From DATFCK01 sp963728975 (GTDB lineage Bacteria > Verrucomicrobiota > Verrucomicrobiia > Chthoniobacterales > UBA10450), in contig CAVSMF010000003.1 of NCBI GenBank assembly GCA_963728975.1, positions 186,001 to 250,000 on the forward strand: a stretch of DNA of 64,000 nucleotides, given 5' to 3'. Both the position numbers and the translations under genes were made by a program. Numbering within the stretch: position 1 is the first letter of the stretch; the number at the start of each line of letters is the position of its first letter. The notes under the pieces were generated by a model that made no database searches, was not told the DNA's origin, and saw only the letters and a program-made list of their open reading frames with translations. This document shows positions 10,138 to 18,782 of this stretch, piece after piece.

Positions 10138-11910
10138 ATGCTTGCGAACGATGGAAGGTGCGACGTTGCCATTGTCGGAGGCGGCCCGGCCGGAAGCACC
10201 GCCGCTACCCTTTTAAAAAAATACGCGCCAGAACTGAGCGTCCTCGTCTTGGAAAAAGAGGTTTTCCCGCGCGACCACATCGGCGAAAGCATGTTGCAAC
10301 CCATCTGCTGGATCCTGGACGAAATGGGCGCGTGGGATGCGGTTGAGGCAGCAGGATTTCCAATCAAGATCGGCGCTTCCTATACCTGGGGTCGGGACAA
10401 TGATCGCTGGGACATCAATTTTTATCCCATCGAAAAATGGCGTGACGAAACGCGCCCCGGAAAATTCGAAGGTCAGCGGCGGCATACGGCGTTTCAGGTA
10501 GATCGCTCCCGATACGATACCATTCTTCTCGACCACGCCGAATTGCGCGGCGTCGAAGTGCGCCAGGGAGTGAAGGTGGATGAGGTCCTGACGAACGGCG
10601 ACCGGATTGAAGGATTAAAGCTTAACACCGGGGAGACGATCACGGCTCAATATTATATCGACGGTTCGGGCACGATGGCCCTGTTTCGCCGCGCCCTGGG
10701 CATCGGCATCGATCCCAGCCTTGAATTACGCAACATTGCGGTGTGGGATTACTGGCAAAACGCCGACTGGGCGGTGGAAATCGGCGTGGGAGCGACCCGG
10801 ATCCAAGTCCGCAGTCTGCCCTACGCCTGGATATGGTTTATCCCGATCGGGCCCACCCGGACAAGTATCGGCGTAGTTTGTCCCGCCGAATATTACAAAG
10901 AGAGCGGCCTAACGGCTGAAGAGCTGTATAACCAGTCGCTTCGACGTCAGGAGGACATTTGGAAATTGTTGGTCAATGCCAGGCCGGAAGGCCGCTTCAC
11001 TACCTGCCGCGATTGGTCGCATCTCGTCGATCGCATCGCGGGCGAGAACTGGTTTCTGTGCGGAGAAGCTGCCGGCTTTGCCGATCCGATTCTTTCTGCC
11101 GGAATGACTTTGGCGCACCAATCGGCTCGCGACGCTGCCTACACGATCCTTGAGCTGCGCCGAGGCGAGCAGAATTCGGGCTGGCTCCGCCAGCGTTATG
11201 ACGACAAGAATCGTGGGACCATTCGCCAACATATTCAGTTCGCCAAATTCTGGTACGCGGCGAACAGTTGTTTCACAGAATTAAAGGACCACTGCGCCGG
11301 TATCGCCCGCGAAGCGGGACTCAATCTCGATCCGCAGGAGGCCTGGGAGTGGCTCGGAAAAGGAGGGTTCGCCACGGAGTCGGAAGTCATGGCCGTGGCC
11401 GGCACATTCGATCCGGCTGCAACCAAGAAGCTTATCGAGTTGTTTGACCGCGAGAAACGCAAGGCATCCTGGCTGATCGATGGATACAATCTGTTTAAGC
11501 TGGATCTGCGTGGCGCCAAAACCGGGCGCATTGGATTTCTCGCCCAGGGGCGGATCCACGCATTGCCTTGTTACGTTCGGAACCATCGGCAACTGCCCGT
11601 GGCCGGCGTTTACGGGGAAGTCATCGGGATATTGCGGCAAACCTCAGAGTTGGCAACCATTGTCCGACTTGTCGACAAAGCCATATCGCGCAGTCCCGTA
11701 ACCGACGCGGTGACCCGTCAAGGCATGCGGGTGGCATATTTTCAGGTATTGGAAGCGATGGCACATGACGGATGGATCGAACGAAAGGTGAACGAGAAAC
11801 ATCCGACTTTTCGCATGGGTGACGTGGCCGATATTCGCCCCAGCCGGGAGACTAACGAGGTCGTTCGCCGCGCCGGCCGCAGCAGCATCGTTCGCTCGAG
11901 GATTGATTAG
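10138..11910 (+). CDS. Flavin-dependent halogenase-like protein, copy 2
   Basis: 590 residues, aligning without gaps to the preceding gene for at least the first 330 residues, with roughly four in five residues identical by eye. All diagnostic positions are kept: GGGPAGS at 14-20, K77, WIWFIP at 231-236 and FADPILSAG at 314-322. Both copies therefore look active. Divergence rises toward the C-terminal extension, where substrate or partner choice could differ. The gap between the copies is 39 bp, so they are very probably co-transcribed. The gene ends shortly before a convergent dgkA. A tandem duplication followed by divergence is the simplest origin. Confidence 0.78.
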   Translation: MLANDGRCDVAIVGGGPAGSTAATLLKKYAPELSVLVLEKEVFPRDHIGESMLQPICWILDEMGAWDAVEAAGFPIKIGASYTWGRDNDRWDINFYPIEKWRDETRPGKFEGQRRHTAFQVDRSRYDTILLDHAELRGVEVRQGVKVDEVLTNGDRIEGLKLNTGETITAQYYIDGSGTMALFRRALGIGIDPSLELRNIAVWDYWQNADWAVEIGVGATRIQVRSLPYAWIWFIPIGPTRTSIGVVCPAEYYKESGLTAEELYNQSLRRQEDIWKLLVNARPEGRFTTCRDWSHLVDRIAGENWFLCGEAAGFADPILSAGMTLAHQSARDAAYTILELRRGEQNSGWLRQRYDDKNRGTIRQHIQFAKFWYAANSCFTELKDHCAGIAREAGLNLDPQEAWEWLGKGGFATESEVMAVAGTFDPAATKKLIELFDREKRKASWLIDGYNLFKLDLRGAKTGRIGFLAQGRIHALPCYVRNHRQLPVAGVYGEVIGILRQTSELATIVRLVDKAISRSPVTDAVTRQGMRVAYFQVLEAMAHDGWIERKVNEKHPTFRMGDVADIRPSRETNEVVRRAGRSSIVRSRID

Positions 11911-11938
11911 CTAGTGTCCTGTCCCGAGCGTTATCGGA

Positions 11939-12352
11939 TCAGTGGAACATCTCCACCAGGTGCGACCGGAAAATGATCGCCGCAATGATGGTTGAAGCGA
12001 TGGCGGTGATCAGGACCGCCCCGGCTGCGACATCCTTGGCGTCGCGGATGAGCGGATGAAATTCCGGGGAAGCGGCATCGGCCAGGAACTCGAAAGCGGT
12101 GTTTAACGCCTCCGCGGTCCAGACGATTGCAATGGCCAGGATGATCCAGCACCATTCCGGGGCCGAGAGTTGAAAGAGCAATCCGGCACCAACGACGACG
12201 AGGGTGGCCGCGAGATGAATCCAGGCGTTGTGCTGGCAGCGCAGCATTCGCAAAATCCCCTTGAGCGCATGCCCAAAACTTCGAATTCGCCCGGTAAATT
12301 CGAACGGCCGCTTTTCTTCTGTCTGATGCCCGCTTGTCGGCGGTGACGGCAT
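11939..12352 (-). CDS. dgkA: Diacylglycerol/undecaprenol kinase
   Basis: A small 137-residue integral membrane kinase of the DgkA family, which phosphorylates diacylglycerol or undecaprenol at the inner membrane. There are three hydrophobic segments (about 44-60, 67-80 and 107-128). The family signature AEALNTAFEFLAD lies at about 80-92, followed by IRDAKDVAAGAVL. The signature is closer to the Gram-positive undecaprenol-kinase branch. The start codon shares one base with the stop of the upstream PIN/TRAM gene (TGATG), so translation is probably coupled. It is the last gene of the mlaE-F-D operon, which fits a role in envelope lipid turnover. Confidence 0.9.
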   Translation of the reverse strand: MPSPPTSGHQTEEKRPFEFTGRIRSFGHALKGILRMLRCQHNAWIHLAATLVVVGAGLLFQLSAPEWCWIILAIAIVWTAEALNTAFEFLADAASPEFHPLIRDAKDVAAGAVLITAIASTIIAAIIFRSHLVEMFH

Positions 12353-13389
12353 CAGGCCGACTGGCGCGCCAAGATAGGGCGCGCGGAAAAATTATCCTTT
12401 AGTTCCGCGAAAATGAGCCGGCCGGCGCCGGTCTGAAGAGCGCTTGCCACGATGATCTTGGCCGATCTGCCGATGCAGGAACGGGCGTGGTTGACCACGA
12501 TCATTGTGCCATCGGCCAGATAACCCACTGCCTGGTGCGCTTCGCGACCCTCTTTGACCAGGCCCAATTCGATTTCGTCACCGACCGCCACCACCGGGCG
12601 CAAAGCCCGCGCCAGATCGTTCAAGTTTAGAATCGGCACCTGTTGCAACCGCGCCACCTGACAAAGCGCAGTGTCGTTCGTCAGCAAACGCGCCTGGAGG
12701 ATCCTTGCTGTCCGGACCAGCCGCGAATCCACCGAGGTCTCAGTGTCGTCGCCGCTTTCGTGAATGGTCAGGTCAACTCCGCGCGCCCGCTGGAGTTCGT
12801 TTAAAATATCGAGACCGCGCCGGCCGCGCTCACGCTTGGTCGGATCGTGCGAATCAGCCAAAGTCTGCATTTCCTCGAGGATAAACCTTGGAACAATCAA
12901 GGAACGGCTCAGAAAACCGGTGGCGCACAAATCGGCAATCCGGCCGTCAATGATGACGTTGGTATCGATCAGAATCGGTTCCTGCTGGGTCGTTTCCCGG
13001 GTAAACCGAACGTAGGGAATGATGAGTGAGAATTCGTCCCGATTACTGCGCATGGCGAGCATCATTCCCAAATAGCCGAAAACCGCATAAGCGACCAGGC
13101 GGGCCGTCCATTGAATGGTTTCCGATTGATAATGCAATACGTCGGAGGCCAGCAACAAATTGGCGAAAACCAATCCAAGCAGCAGGCCAAAGGTCGCCGA
13201 GGAAAACGCCCGCAAGGAAAATCCCTTGAGCAATCGGTCGATCAAAACCGTGATCAGACCAAGGAGAAGACCAACGATCAGGCCCGGCCAGACGTCTCCC
13301 TGCACTTCCGACGAAATGATCCCGCCGATGGTGGCGCAGAAGGTAATGAAAAGGACCCGCAACAAGTTGACTGTCAGCAGCGGCGTCAT
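12352..13389 (-). CDS. Membrane PIN/TRAM-domain protein (YacL-like)
   Basis: 345 residues. The N-terminus has about four hydrophobic helices (roughly 5-25, 36-52, 63-83 and 95-113). A PIN domain starts at LIDTNVIIDGR (about 140-150, first acidic residue D142), with further acidic residues in the stretch ending LTNDTALCQVA. A TRAM-like RNA-binding domain follows at about 275-335 (AVGDEIELGLVKEG, GYLADGTMIVV). This is the YacL architecture of membrane-anchored putative ribonucleases. The start overlaps the mlaD stop by four bases (ATGA) and the stop overlaps the dgkA start, so all three are translationally coupled. The physiological RNA target is unknown. Confidence 0.85.
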   Translation of the reverse strand: MTPLLTVNLLRVLFITFCATIGGIISSEVQGDVWPGLIVGLLLGLITVLIDRLLKGFSLRAFSSATFGLLLGLVFANLLLASDVLHYQSETIQWTARLVAYAVFGYLGMMLAMRSNRDEFSLIIPYVRFTRETTQQEPILIDTNVIIDGRIADLCATGFLSRSLIVPRFILEEMQTLADSHDPTKRERGRRGLDILNELQRARGVDLTIHESGDDTETSVDSRLVRTARILQARLLTNDTALCQVARLQQVPILNLNDLARALRPVVAVGDEIELGLVKEGREAHQAVGYLADGTMIVVNHARSCIGRSAKIIVASALQTGAGRLIFAELKDNFSARPILARQSA

Positions 13390-14297
13390 CTCTGTTTCGA
13401 GCGGGAACGGGAGTGTTGTTGCGGATGTGCATTCATCTCAATTTGGGCCGCCGTATCCCGGTAAAACAGCACACCGTGTGCCCGTAGGTTACTAACGAGC
13501 GCCCGAAAATCCGCCGCCAGCCGTTGGTCGGTCAGAAGGGCCGCCAGCAAACCGTTCCCTTTCATCGCCTCCTGGAAAACCTGAGTCGCCGACTGCACCG
13601 TCTTTCGCGCATCGGCCACCACCGATTGCAGATCGTCCGCGTCGCCCTTGATCGAACCCATCGCCGCCCCGGCCTGATCGACCACGCCATCTAATTTTTT
13701 CGACGATTGGGCCAGCGCCTTGGTCGTCTCATTCAAGTGTTCCATGGTGGAGCGCAGATCTTTTATGTTCGCCGGCGAAAGCGCCTCCTGATTCAGCCGA
13801 GTCACGGTTTGGTCGATGTTCTCAACCGTGCCGCGGAGGTCGCCCACCAGCTTGCCGCCTTCGCGGGTGAGATCGTCAATTCCTGTCTCGCGGGTGCCTT
13901 CGACCATGGCATTCTTTTTTACGTACGCTGTGGGTTTTGCCCGAGGCAGCGTTACCGTGACAAATCGGTCGCCCAGCAATCCGGAGCTGCCGACGGTGAA
14001 TTTACTGCCCAGCGGAATTTTGACATAATCGTAAATCCGCAACGGCACCAGCACTCCCGGTCCTTCCCGGGCCAACCGCGGCCCGCCTGCTACCCTTCCG
14101 ATCTTGGCTCCCGCCAGCAGCACATCGGATCCTTTCAACAGCCCGCTGGCATCGGTGAACCGGACTGTCACCGGATAGTAAGCCTTGAATCCCTCGCCGA
14201 CCCGGCCGAATTCAACAACCAGGGCCGCAACCATGGAAAGTCCGAGGAAGACGAAAATGCCGACCTTGAACTCCAAGCCTCGTTCGTGCCGGTTCAT
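13386..14297 (-). CDS. mlaD: MlaD/MCE-family substrate-binding protein
   Basis: 303 residues with a short cytoplasmic tail, a single N-terminal membrane anchor (about 12-31) and then the MCE domain (VTVRFTDASGLLKGSDVLLAGAKIGRV, LGSKFTVGSSGLLGDRFVTVTL). The C-terminal 150 residues are heptad-rich helices ending in a low-complexity basic tail. MCE proteins carry lipids between inner and outer membrane with an MlaEF ABC pump. It lies 124 bp after mlaF, with a REP pair in the gap, and overlaps the next gene by ATGA. Confidence 0.88.
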   Translation of the reverse strand: MNRHERGLEFKVGIFVFLGLSMVAALVVEFGRVGEGFKAYYPVTVRFTDASGLLKGSDVLLAGAKIGRVAGGPRLAREGPGVLVPLRIYDYVKIPLGSKFTVGSSGLLGDRFVTVTLPRAKPTAYVKKNAMVEGTRETGIDDLTREGGKLVGDLRGTVENIDQTVTRLNQEALSPANIKDLRSTMEHLNETTKALAQSSKKLDGVVDQAGAAMGSIKGDADDLQSVVADARKTVQSATQVFQEAMKGNGLLAALLTDQRLAADFRALVSNLRAHGVLFYRDTAAQIEMNAHPQQHSRSRSKQR

Positions 14298-14363
14298 TAA
14301 GGATTAATTGTCGATCCTGCCAATCATTTGGCAAGAAGGGATGGCAGGGCCGGTTTTTCGTAA

Positions 14364-14417
14364 TGTAGCCACGTGCCTGCGGCACGTGCGCGCACGGCCC
14401 GCAGGGCCGTGGCTACA
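14364..14417. repeat. REP inverted pair (GTAGCCACG family)
   Basis: Starts GTAG and ends CTAC. It contains two hairpins, CACGTGCC-TGC-GGCACGTG and CACGGCCC-GCA-GGGCCGTG, each with an 8-bp stem and a 3-nt loop. It lies between mlaF and mlaD without ending the operon. Confidence 0.8.
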
Positions 14418-14421
14418 ACGC

Positions 14422-15252
14422 TCACAACGGCTCTCGATCCGATCGCCCTTGCATGAAATCCCGCAGAACGGGATCGCTCGTTTGCTCAAGGGCAACGGCG
14501 GTTCCATGAAAGTAAATCCGTCCCTCGTGCAAATAAGCAATCCGGTCCGCGACATGAAAAGCGCTTTTCATGTCGTGGGTCACAACAATGCTGGTCATGC
14601 CAAAGCGCTCCTGGAGGCGGCGAATCAAACGGTTGATGCTGTCGGAAACCACCGGGTCGAGACCGGACGTTGGTTCATCGTAGAGCACGCATTTGGGCCG
14701 CCGAATAATGGCGCGGGCCAGGCCGACTCGTTTCTTCATTCCACCGCTCAAACTTTCCGGCATCTTATTTTCCTGACCTTCCAGCTCGACTACCTCCAGC
14801 ATCTCCTGAACTTGCTGGCGCAATACCGCCGGATCGCGCTCGCCCGCTTCCCGCAGGGGAAAGGCAATGTTCTCTGCAACCGTCATGGAATCGAACAGCG
14901 CCGCACCTTGAAAAAGGATTCCAACCTTTCGCCGGATGGCGCCCAGCTCGCGTTCGGTCAGGCCAAAAATGTTATGCCCTTCGACCCAAATCTCTCCCCC
15001 ATCCGGTCGCAACAAGCCAATCAGATGTTTCAATAAAACGCTTTTGCCGCCGCCGCTGCGGCCGATCAGGGCCAGGGTCTCGCCGGTGCTGACATCGAGA
15101 TCGACGCCGCGCAAGACTTCCTGCCCGCCCAGCCGCTTGACCAGACCGCGGACGGCGATCATAGCCGGGGAGCCGTTAGGCGTCTGCAGCAAGCTGCCCG
15201 GCAATTCCTGCGCTTCCGAAGTATCGGTCGCCATAATCCCCTTAATGTTCAA
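14422..15252 (-). CDS. mlaF: MlaF-type ABC transporter ATPase
   Basis: 276 residues, cytoplasmic ATPase of the phospholipid-trafficking MCE transporter. Walker A GRSGGGKS is at 64-71, the Q-loop near LFQGAALFDSMT, the signature LSGGM at 168-172, Walker B CVLYDEP at 188-194 and the H-loop in VVTHDM. SGLDPV after Walker B and the KKRVGLARA stretch are typical of MlaF. An alternative start at 15234 (MATDTSEA) is possible and would remove six residues. It sits between mlaE (46 bp upstream) and mlaD. Confidence 0.92.
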   Translation of the reverse strand: MNIKGIMATDTSEAQELPGSLLQTPNGSPAMIAVRGLVKRLGGQEVLRGVDLDVSTGETLALIGRSGGGKSVLLKHLIGLLRPDGGEIWVEGHNIFGLTERELGAIRRKVGILFQGAALFDSMTVAENIAFPLREAGERDPAVLRQQVQEMLEVVELEGQENKMPESLSGGMKKRVGLARAIIRRPKCVLYDEPTSGLDPVVSDSINRLIRRLQERFGMTSIVVTHDMKSAFHVADRIAYLHEGRIYFHGTAVALEQTSDPVLRDFMQGRSDREPL

Positions 15253-15298
15253 CGTCCATTACTCCATCGCTCCAATACTCCAATACTCCATCGCTCCA
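15253..15298. repeat. Short CTCCAATA/CTCCATCG direct repeats
   Basis: Alternating units of about 8 bp (CTCCAATA, CTCCATCG) fill the gap between mlaE and mlaF. Slippage-type simple repeat; no hairpin or terminator is seen, so mlaE-mlaF read-through is expected. Confidence 0.6.
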
Positions 15299-16096
15299 TC
15301 ACTGGTATCCCGCCGGGTAAATGATGTTGAGAAACATGGTCAGGAAAAAATTCGAAATCAGAACCGCCAGAGAACTGTTTACCACCGCTTCGGTGGTGGC
15401 CCGGCCGACGCCAACCGCGCCTTCCCGGGTGGTAAGACCTTTGTGACAACTGATAAAGACGATAAGCAAAGCGAAACAGAACGCTTTGCTCAGTCCCATG
15501 ATGATGTCGCGGTTGTGGGTCCAACGGACGGTGTTGGCCCAATAGTAAGTGCCGTTGATCCCAAGCATGTAGACCGCGATTCCATAGCCGGCCAGAATGC
15601 CGACAGCGATGCATTCAGCCACCAAGAGAGGCATCGAAATCATCATGGCCAAAACCCGCGGCACGACCAGATAGTCAGTCGGGTATACCGCCAGGGCCCG
15701 CAAAGCGTCGATCTGCTCGGTCACTTTCATGGTCCCGATTTCCGCCGACATGGCCGCGCCGACACGCCCTGTCACCATCAGTGCGGTCAAGACCGGAGCA
15801 AGTTCGCGGCAGAGCGAGACCGATACCAGCGCGCCCACCGCCGATCCCATCCCCAGCTTGTTGAATTGAAAAAAACTCTGGGCCGCGAACACGGCCCCGG
15901 TGAATGCACCCGTGATAACAACCACTACTTCTGACAAAAGTCCGATCTCGACAATCTGGTTGAGAAACAATTTCCAGCGCAGTTTCCTGGTAAAAACCGA
16001 GCGGCAAGTGTCCGCCGCCAGCAAAACAACTTCGCCAAGATATTGCACGAACCGAAGGAGCGGCCGGCCGAGGGCGTTGAAAAGTTGGGTGATCAT
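15299..16096 (-). CDS. mlaE: MlaE-type ABC transporter permease
   Basis: 265 residues with five or so hydrophobic helices. The stretch ELAPVLTALMVTGRVGAAMSAEIGTM is the permease core motif that contacts the ATPase, and TEQIDALRALAVYPTDYLVVPRVLA is highly typical of MlaE. It is the inner-membrane channel of the lipid-transport complex with the MlaF and MlaD proteins encoded downstream. It is the first gene of the operon mlaE-mlaF-mlaD-PIN/TRAM-dgkA. Confidence 0.93.
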   Translation of the reverse strand: MITQLFNALGRPLLRFVQYLGEVVLLAADTCRSVFTRKLRWKLFLNQIVEIGLLSEVVVVITGAFTGAVFAAQSFFQFNKLGMGSAVGALVSVSLCRELAPVLTALMVTGRVGAAMSAEIGTMKVTEQIDALRALAVYPTDYLVVPRVLAMMISMPLLVAECIAVGILAGYGIAVYMLGINGTYYWANTVRWTHNRDIIMGLSKAFCFALLIVFISCHKGLTTREGAVGVGRATTEAVVNSSLAVLISNFFLTMFLNIIYPAGYQ

Positions 16097-16191
16097 TCGT
16101 TCAGGCGAATAGTGATCAGGGATAAGGGAATGGGCAGACCCGGGAACCGTCGCCGCGATTCACCAATCACTGATCACGATTCACTGGCCGG

Positions 16192-16458
16192 TTAAGCGCT
16201 CAACGGTTGGGTTTTGGAGCGGGGCCGAAGCTCGGGCGGAATCGCACCGATAAATCGCGGCTCGAATCCCAGTTTGCGGAAAATGGCGCGGATCTCCCGA
16301 AAGGTGATGATTGGTTCGTCCTCGATCTCCAAATAGACGAGGTCATGGTTGCTATCGACCTTGTAATGCAACCCGGCGATCGCTTCGAGCTCGTGATCCA
16401 ACTCGAGGATCTTGTTCAAATCGCGGACACCGGCCGCATACACTTCCAGTTCAACCAT
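16192..16458 (-). CDS. Small conserved hypothetical protein (ferredoxin-like fold?)
   Basis: 88 residues: MVELEVYAAGVRDLNKIL, then a predicted alpha-beta pattern (HYKVDSNHDLVYLEIED, ITFREIRAIFRKLGFEPRF). Two beta-alpha-beta halves with a GLHYKVD strand suggest a small ferredoxin-like regulatory or metal-handling fold. This is inference from pattern only. It lies 95 bp upstream of mlaE on the same strand and could lead that operon. The C-terminus is basic and Pro-rich. Confidence 0.55.
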   Translation of the reverse strand: MVELEVYAAGVRDLNKILELDHELEAIAGLHYKVDSNHDLVYLEIEDEPIITFREIRAIFRKLGFEPRFIGAIPPELRPRSKTQPLSA

Positions 16459-16540
16459 GGCGCCGCCGGAACTTTACCGGACATGCATGTGCGATGCAAA
16501 ACGAGATTTGGCCCCGCCCCGGCCGCAATGAGGAAGTAGA

Positions 16541-16592
16541 CGCGATCTCCGGTTGCGTCCGCTAAACCCAAAGCGGCGGGGACGCCGCTTCT
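16541..16592 (-). repeat. REP element (GTAGAAGCGGCG family), copy 1
   Basis: On the minus strand GTAG is followed by AAGCGGCG-TCCC-CGCCGCTT, an 8-bp stem. Sequence similarity to the second copy at 53656-53707 extends about 25 bp beyond the hairpin (CTCCGGTYGCGT). Confidence 0.8.
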
Positions 16593-16661
16593 ACTTTTCG
16601 GCGGCAGCGCAGCCCTCCGTTGTTTGCGTGAGACGCAGAGCTGCGTAGATGTCGGAAAGAC

Positions 16662-17159
16662 ATGAAACGCGCAATTGTCGTTGCCTTCGCCGCTAATTGC
16701 CTTCTGGCCGCAATTTTCCTGGCCGGCTGCGCCACCGTCCCCTCGGGAATTCAAGAGGCAAAAATCAATCTGGCCCGGACCATCGCGGCGGAGCCGCCGG
16801 GCGATTATTTTATCGGGCGGCGTTATTATAAACCCTACTTCAAGTTCTGGGGCTATGTCCGGCGCCCGGGGCAACTCTGGTCCACCGCCCAGCTGGTAAT
16901 GCTGAATGAAACGCAGAAGCTTGCTCCCGATCGCGAACAATTGAAGTTCGGAGGCGATAACAACTACGAATACAAACTTTACGGCTACTTTAGTGGCGAC
17001 ACCGTTTACGAACCGGCCAGCAACGGGTTTTATCCCGAATTCGTGCTGAAAAATTACGAGCTGATATCGACAAACCCGGCGCCCATTTTCAACAGTCAAG
17101 TCAACAGCCGGGCTCGCGCCGCCCAAAGCGCCGTAACCATTGAAAAACCGGCTTTGTAA
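16662..17159 (+). CDS. Putative outer-membrane lipoprotein
   Basis: 165 residues. The N-terminus MKRAIVVAFAANCLLAAIFLAGC is a type II signal peptide with lipobox LAGC, so the mature protein starts at Cys23. The rest is rich in aromatic residues (DYFIGRRYYKPYFKFWGYVRRPGQLW), with no known catalytic motif. Conserved hypothetical lipoprotein; function unknown. It is flanked by REP elements on both sides and separated from xerC by a REP pair, so it is probably its own unit. Confidence 0.7.
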   Translation: MKRAIVVAFAANCLLAAIFLAGCATVPSGIQEAKINLARTIAAEPPGDYFIGRRYYKPYFKFWGYVRRPGQLWSTAQLVMLNETQKLAPDREQLKFGGDNNYEYKLYGYFSGDTVYEPASNGFYPEFVLKNYELISTNPAPIFNSQVNSRARAAQSAVTIEKPAL

Positions 17160-17160
17160 T

Positions 17161-17219
17161 GTAGCAATCGGCCTCCGGCCGGTTCCCCTCCGGCGACATC
17201 ATCGGCCTGCGGCCGGTTA
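17161..17219 (+). repeat. REP pair (GTAGCAATCGG family)
   Basis: GTAGC followed by AATCGGCC-TCC-GGCCGGTT, then a second hairpin ATCGGCC-TGC-GGCCGGT 20 bp later. The stems are 7-8 bp with 3-nt loops. The pair fills the gap from the lipoprotein to xerC and ends 5 bp before the xerC start codon. Confidence 0.75.
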
Positions 17220-17224
17220 GCCAA

Positions 17225-18127
17225 GTGATCACCGACCAAAACAAAAAGAAGGACGCCCTGCTTGAGGAATTTCTGCGCTATCTGGGAGTGGAACGCAACG
17301 CATCGCCTCGCACCCTGAAGGCTTATCGGCAGGCCTTGGAATCATTTCGGGCCGGCTGCCGGACGGAGTGGCGAAGATGCGGCACCGATCAATTTCGCGA
17401 TTATCTCTTCGAGCTGATGAAACGCCGGCAGGCGCGATCCTACATTCGTCTGCAATTCTCGGCCCTGCGGACCTTTTATGGTTTTCTGGTCGCCCGAAAG
17501 CGATTACGACGCGATCCGGTGGCCGAGCTGCAACTGCCCAAAATTGAAAAAAAACTCCCGCTGGTTCTGACCCGGCAACAAATCGACGAACTGCTCGATG
17601 CGCCGATGCGAGCTCCAAAATTTCGAGCCGCCCCGGCCTGGATGCCGCTGCGGGACGTCGCAATCATGGAGCTTTTTTATAGCAGCGGCCTGCGCTTGAG
17701 CGAACTGGCCGCGCTCAACGTGGCAGATCTCGATCCCTACACCGAATCGGTGCGGGTTTTTGGAAAAGGCCGGAAGGAACGAGTTTGTCCGGTTGGGTTA
17801 CCGGCTCTGGAGGCGATCTCGCGCTATCGCGCCGCGGCCAACGTTCATGCCGGGCCGCTCTTTATCAATAAATCGAAACAACGCATCAATGCGCGTTCGG
17901 TTTGGTTGATTCTGAAACGTTATCTCCGCCACACCTCGATTCCGATCTCCATCAGCCCCCACAAACTGCGGCATAGTTTCGCGACCCACCTGCTCGATCG
18001 CGGGGCCGATCTGCGCAGCGTCCAGGCGTTGCTCGGCCACGCCAGTCTTTCCACCACCCAAATCTACACCCACGTCACAATCGAACGCCTGAAAAAAGCC
18101 TACGCCGCCGCTCATCCGCGGGCGTGA
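17225..18127 (+). CDS. xerC: Tyrosine recombinase XerC
   Basis: 300 residues, the usual XerC/XerD length, for resolution of chromosome dimers at dif. The N-terminal SAM-like core-binding domain covers about 8-95 and the catalytic domain 110-295. The catalytic residues are all present: R157 (SGLRLSE), K181 (GKGRKE), H246 and R249 (HKLRH), H272 (LLGH) and the nucleophile Y281 (QIYTHV). The start is a GTG at 17225 without a clear ribosome-binding site, because a REP pair occupies the space just upstream. The 3' end overlaps the convergent Cas3-like remnant by 16 bp. XerD or a phage-type integrase cannot be excluded, but the sequence reads as housekeeping. Confidence 0.9.
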   Translation: MITDQNKKKDALLEEFLRYLGVERNASPRTLKAYRQALESFRAGCRTEWRRCGTDQFRDYLFELMKRRQARSYIRLQFSALRTFYGFLVARKRLRRDPVAELQLPKIEKKLPLVLTRQQIDELLDAPMRAPKFRAAPAWMPLRDVAIMELFYSSGLRLSELAALNVADLDPYTESVRVFGKGRKERVCPVGLPALEAISRYRAAANVHAGPLFINKSKQRINARSVWLILKRYLRHTSIPISISPHKLRHSFATHLLDRGADLRSVQALLGHASLSTTQIYTHVTIERLKKAYAAAHPRA

Positions 18128-18555
18128 ACTGTAGAGGCGCTTGTGCCAAGCGCCTGTTTTTGGATCCGGATCGGAAGATAAACAATGGGGCCGCGCTCTT
18201 TCGAGCGCGGAAATGCCGGATCAAAAGTAGGTAAGACCACGATGGAAAGGCGCATCAGCCATTCGAAAACGTTGTCGCGCGTTTGCTCCACAAGCGTTCG
18301 CATCGGCAGGCAATAGATGAGACGGTGAGGCCACTCTGAATTTCGGGTTTCCGATTTCGAATTTCGGATTTGCGGCAGCAGGCGATTCCAGAGCCAGGCC
18401 AACACAACGGCCGCGGTTTTGCCGCAGCCGGTTGGAATATTGATCAGGCGGGATTTGCAGTCTGGGTCTTCTGCGAGCCGGCATTGGTACTCATACGGGC
18501 CTTCGGCGATGCCGGTGGCGGTTTTAAAGAAGCTCGGGAAATCTAGCGGTGTCAT
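18112..18555 (-). pseudogene. Truncated Cas3-like helicase (N-terminal part only)
   Basis: 147 residues. The first 100 resemble the start of a Cas3 DEAD-type helicase of the type I-U/I-G kind: DFPSFFKTATGIAEGPYEYQ, Walker A PTGCGKT at 41-47, AWLWNRLL, then RLIYCLPMRTLVEQT (motif Ia-like). A full Cas3 runs several hundred residues longer. Here homology ends near residue 100, and the rest (to ASTVHARG) is translated hairpin-repeat DNA. Residues 62-74 (QIRNSKSETRNSE) are also translated repeat, an in-frame insertion. The ATG overlaps the preceding stop (ATGA). It is almost certainly non-functional as Cas3. No cas operon or CRISPR array is seen nearby. Confidence 0.7.
18131..18155 (+). repeat. 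REP element (GTAGAGGCGCTTG family)
   Basis: GTAG followed by the perfect hairpin AGGCGCTTG-TGC-CAAGCGCCT (9-bp stem, 3-nt loop). It lies in the 3' junk of the Cas3-like remnant, just after xerC. Another hairpin, CCGCGCTC-TTTC-GAGCGCGG, is at 18191-18210. Confidence 0.85.
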
Positions 18556-18782
18556 CTGGTCGCGACTATCTCAGAAAGGGGCGGACAAATGCGGTCCCAC
18601 CGGGCTTGAAAGCAAAATTTTTTGGCGCAATTGGTTCCGAAGCCATTCCACGCCGGATGGTTTTTGGCCGCAGGACGCGCACTGCGCGCGAGTCGCCGTT
18701 GATAATCGAACGGTTGAAACGTTGGATCATCGGCTTTGCCAAACGCGGTTCGAAAGAATTCGTCGAAATCTGACTCGCTCAT
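18552..18782 (-). pseudogene. Second Cas3-like N-terminal fragment
   Basis: 76 residues. Only the first 32 or so (DFDEFFRTAFGKADDPTFQP, then FDYQRRLA) resemble a Cas3 N-terminus, parallel to DFPSFFKTATG and YQCRLAE in the next frame. After that the helicase-like sequence is lost and no Walker A follows. The gene starts with a genuine ATG overlapping the upstream stop (ATGA) and ends with ATGA into the next fragment. It is either a remnant of a second cas3 or a partial duplication of the same 5' end. Confidence 0.5.

Noticed and set aside
17225..18127. xerC as part of an integrative element with the Cas3 remnants
   Set aside because: Sequence and length are those of housekeeping XerC; no attachment site pair or cargo border was found, so the association is probably accidental.
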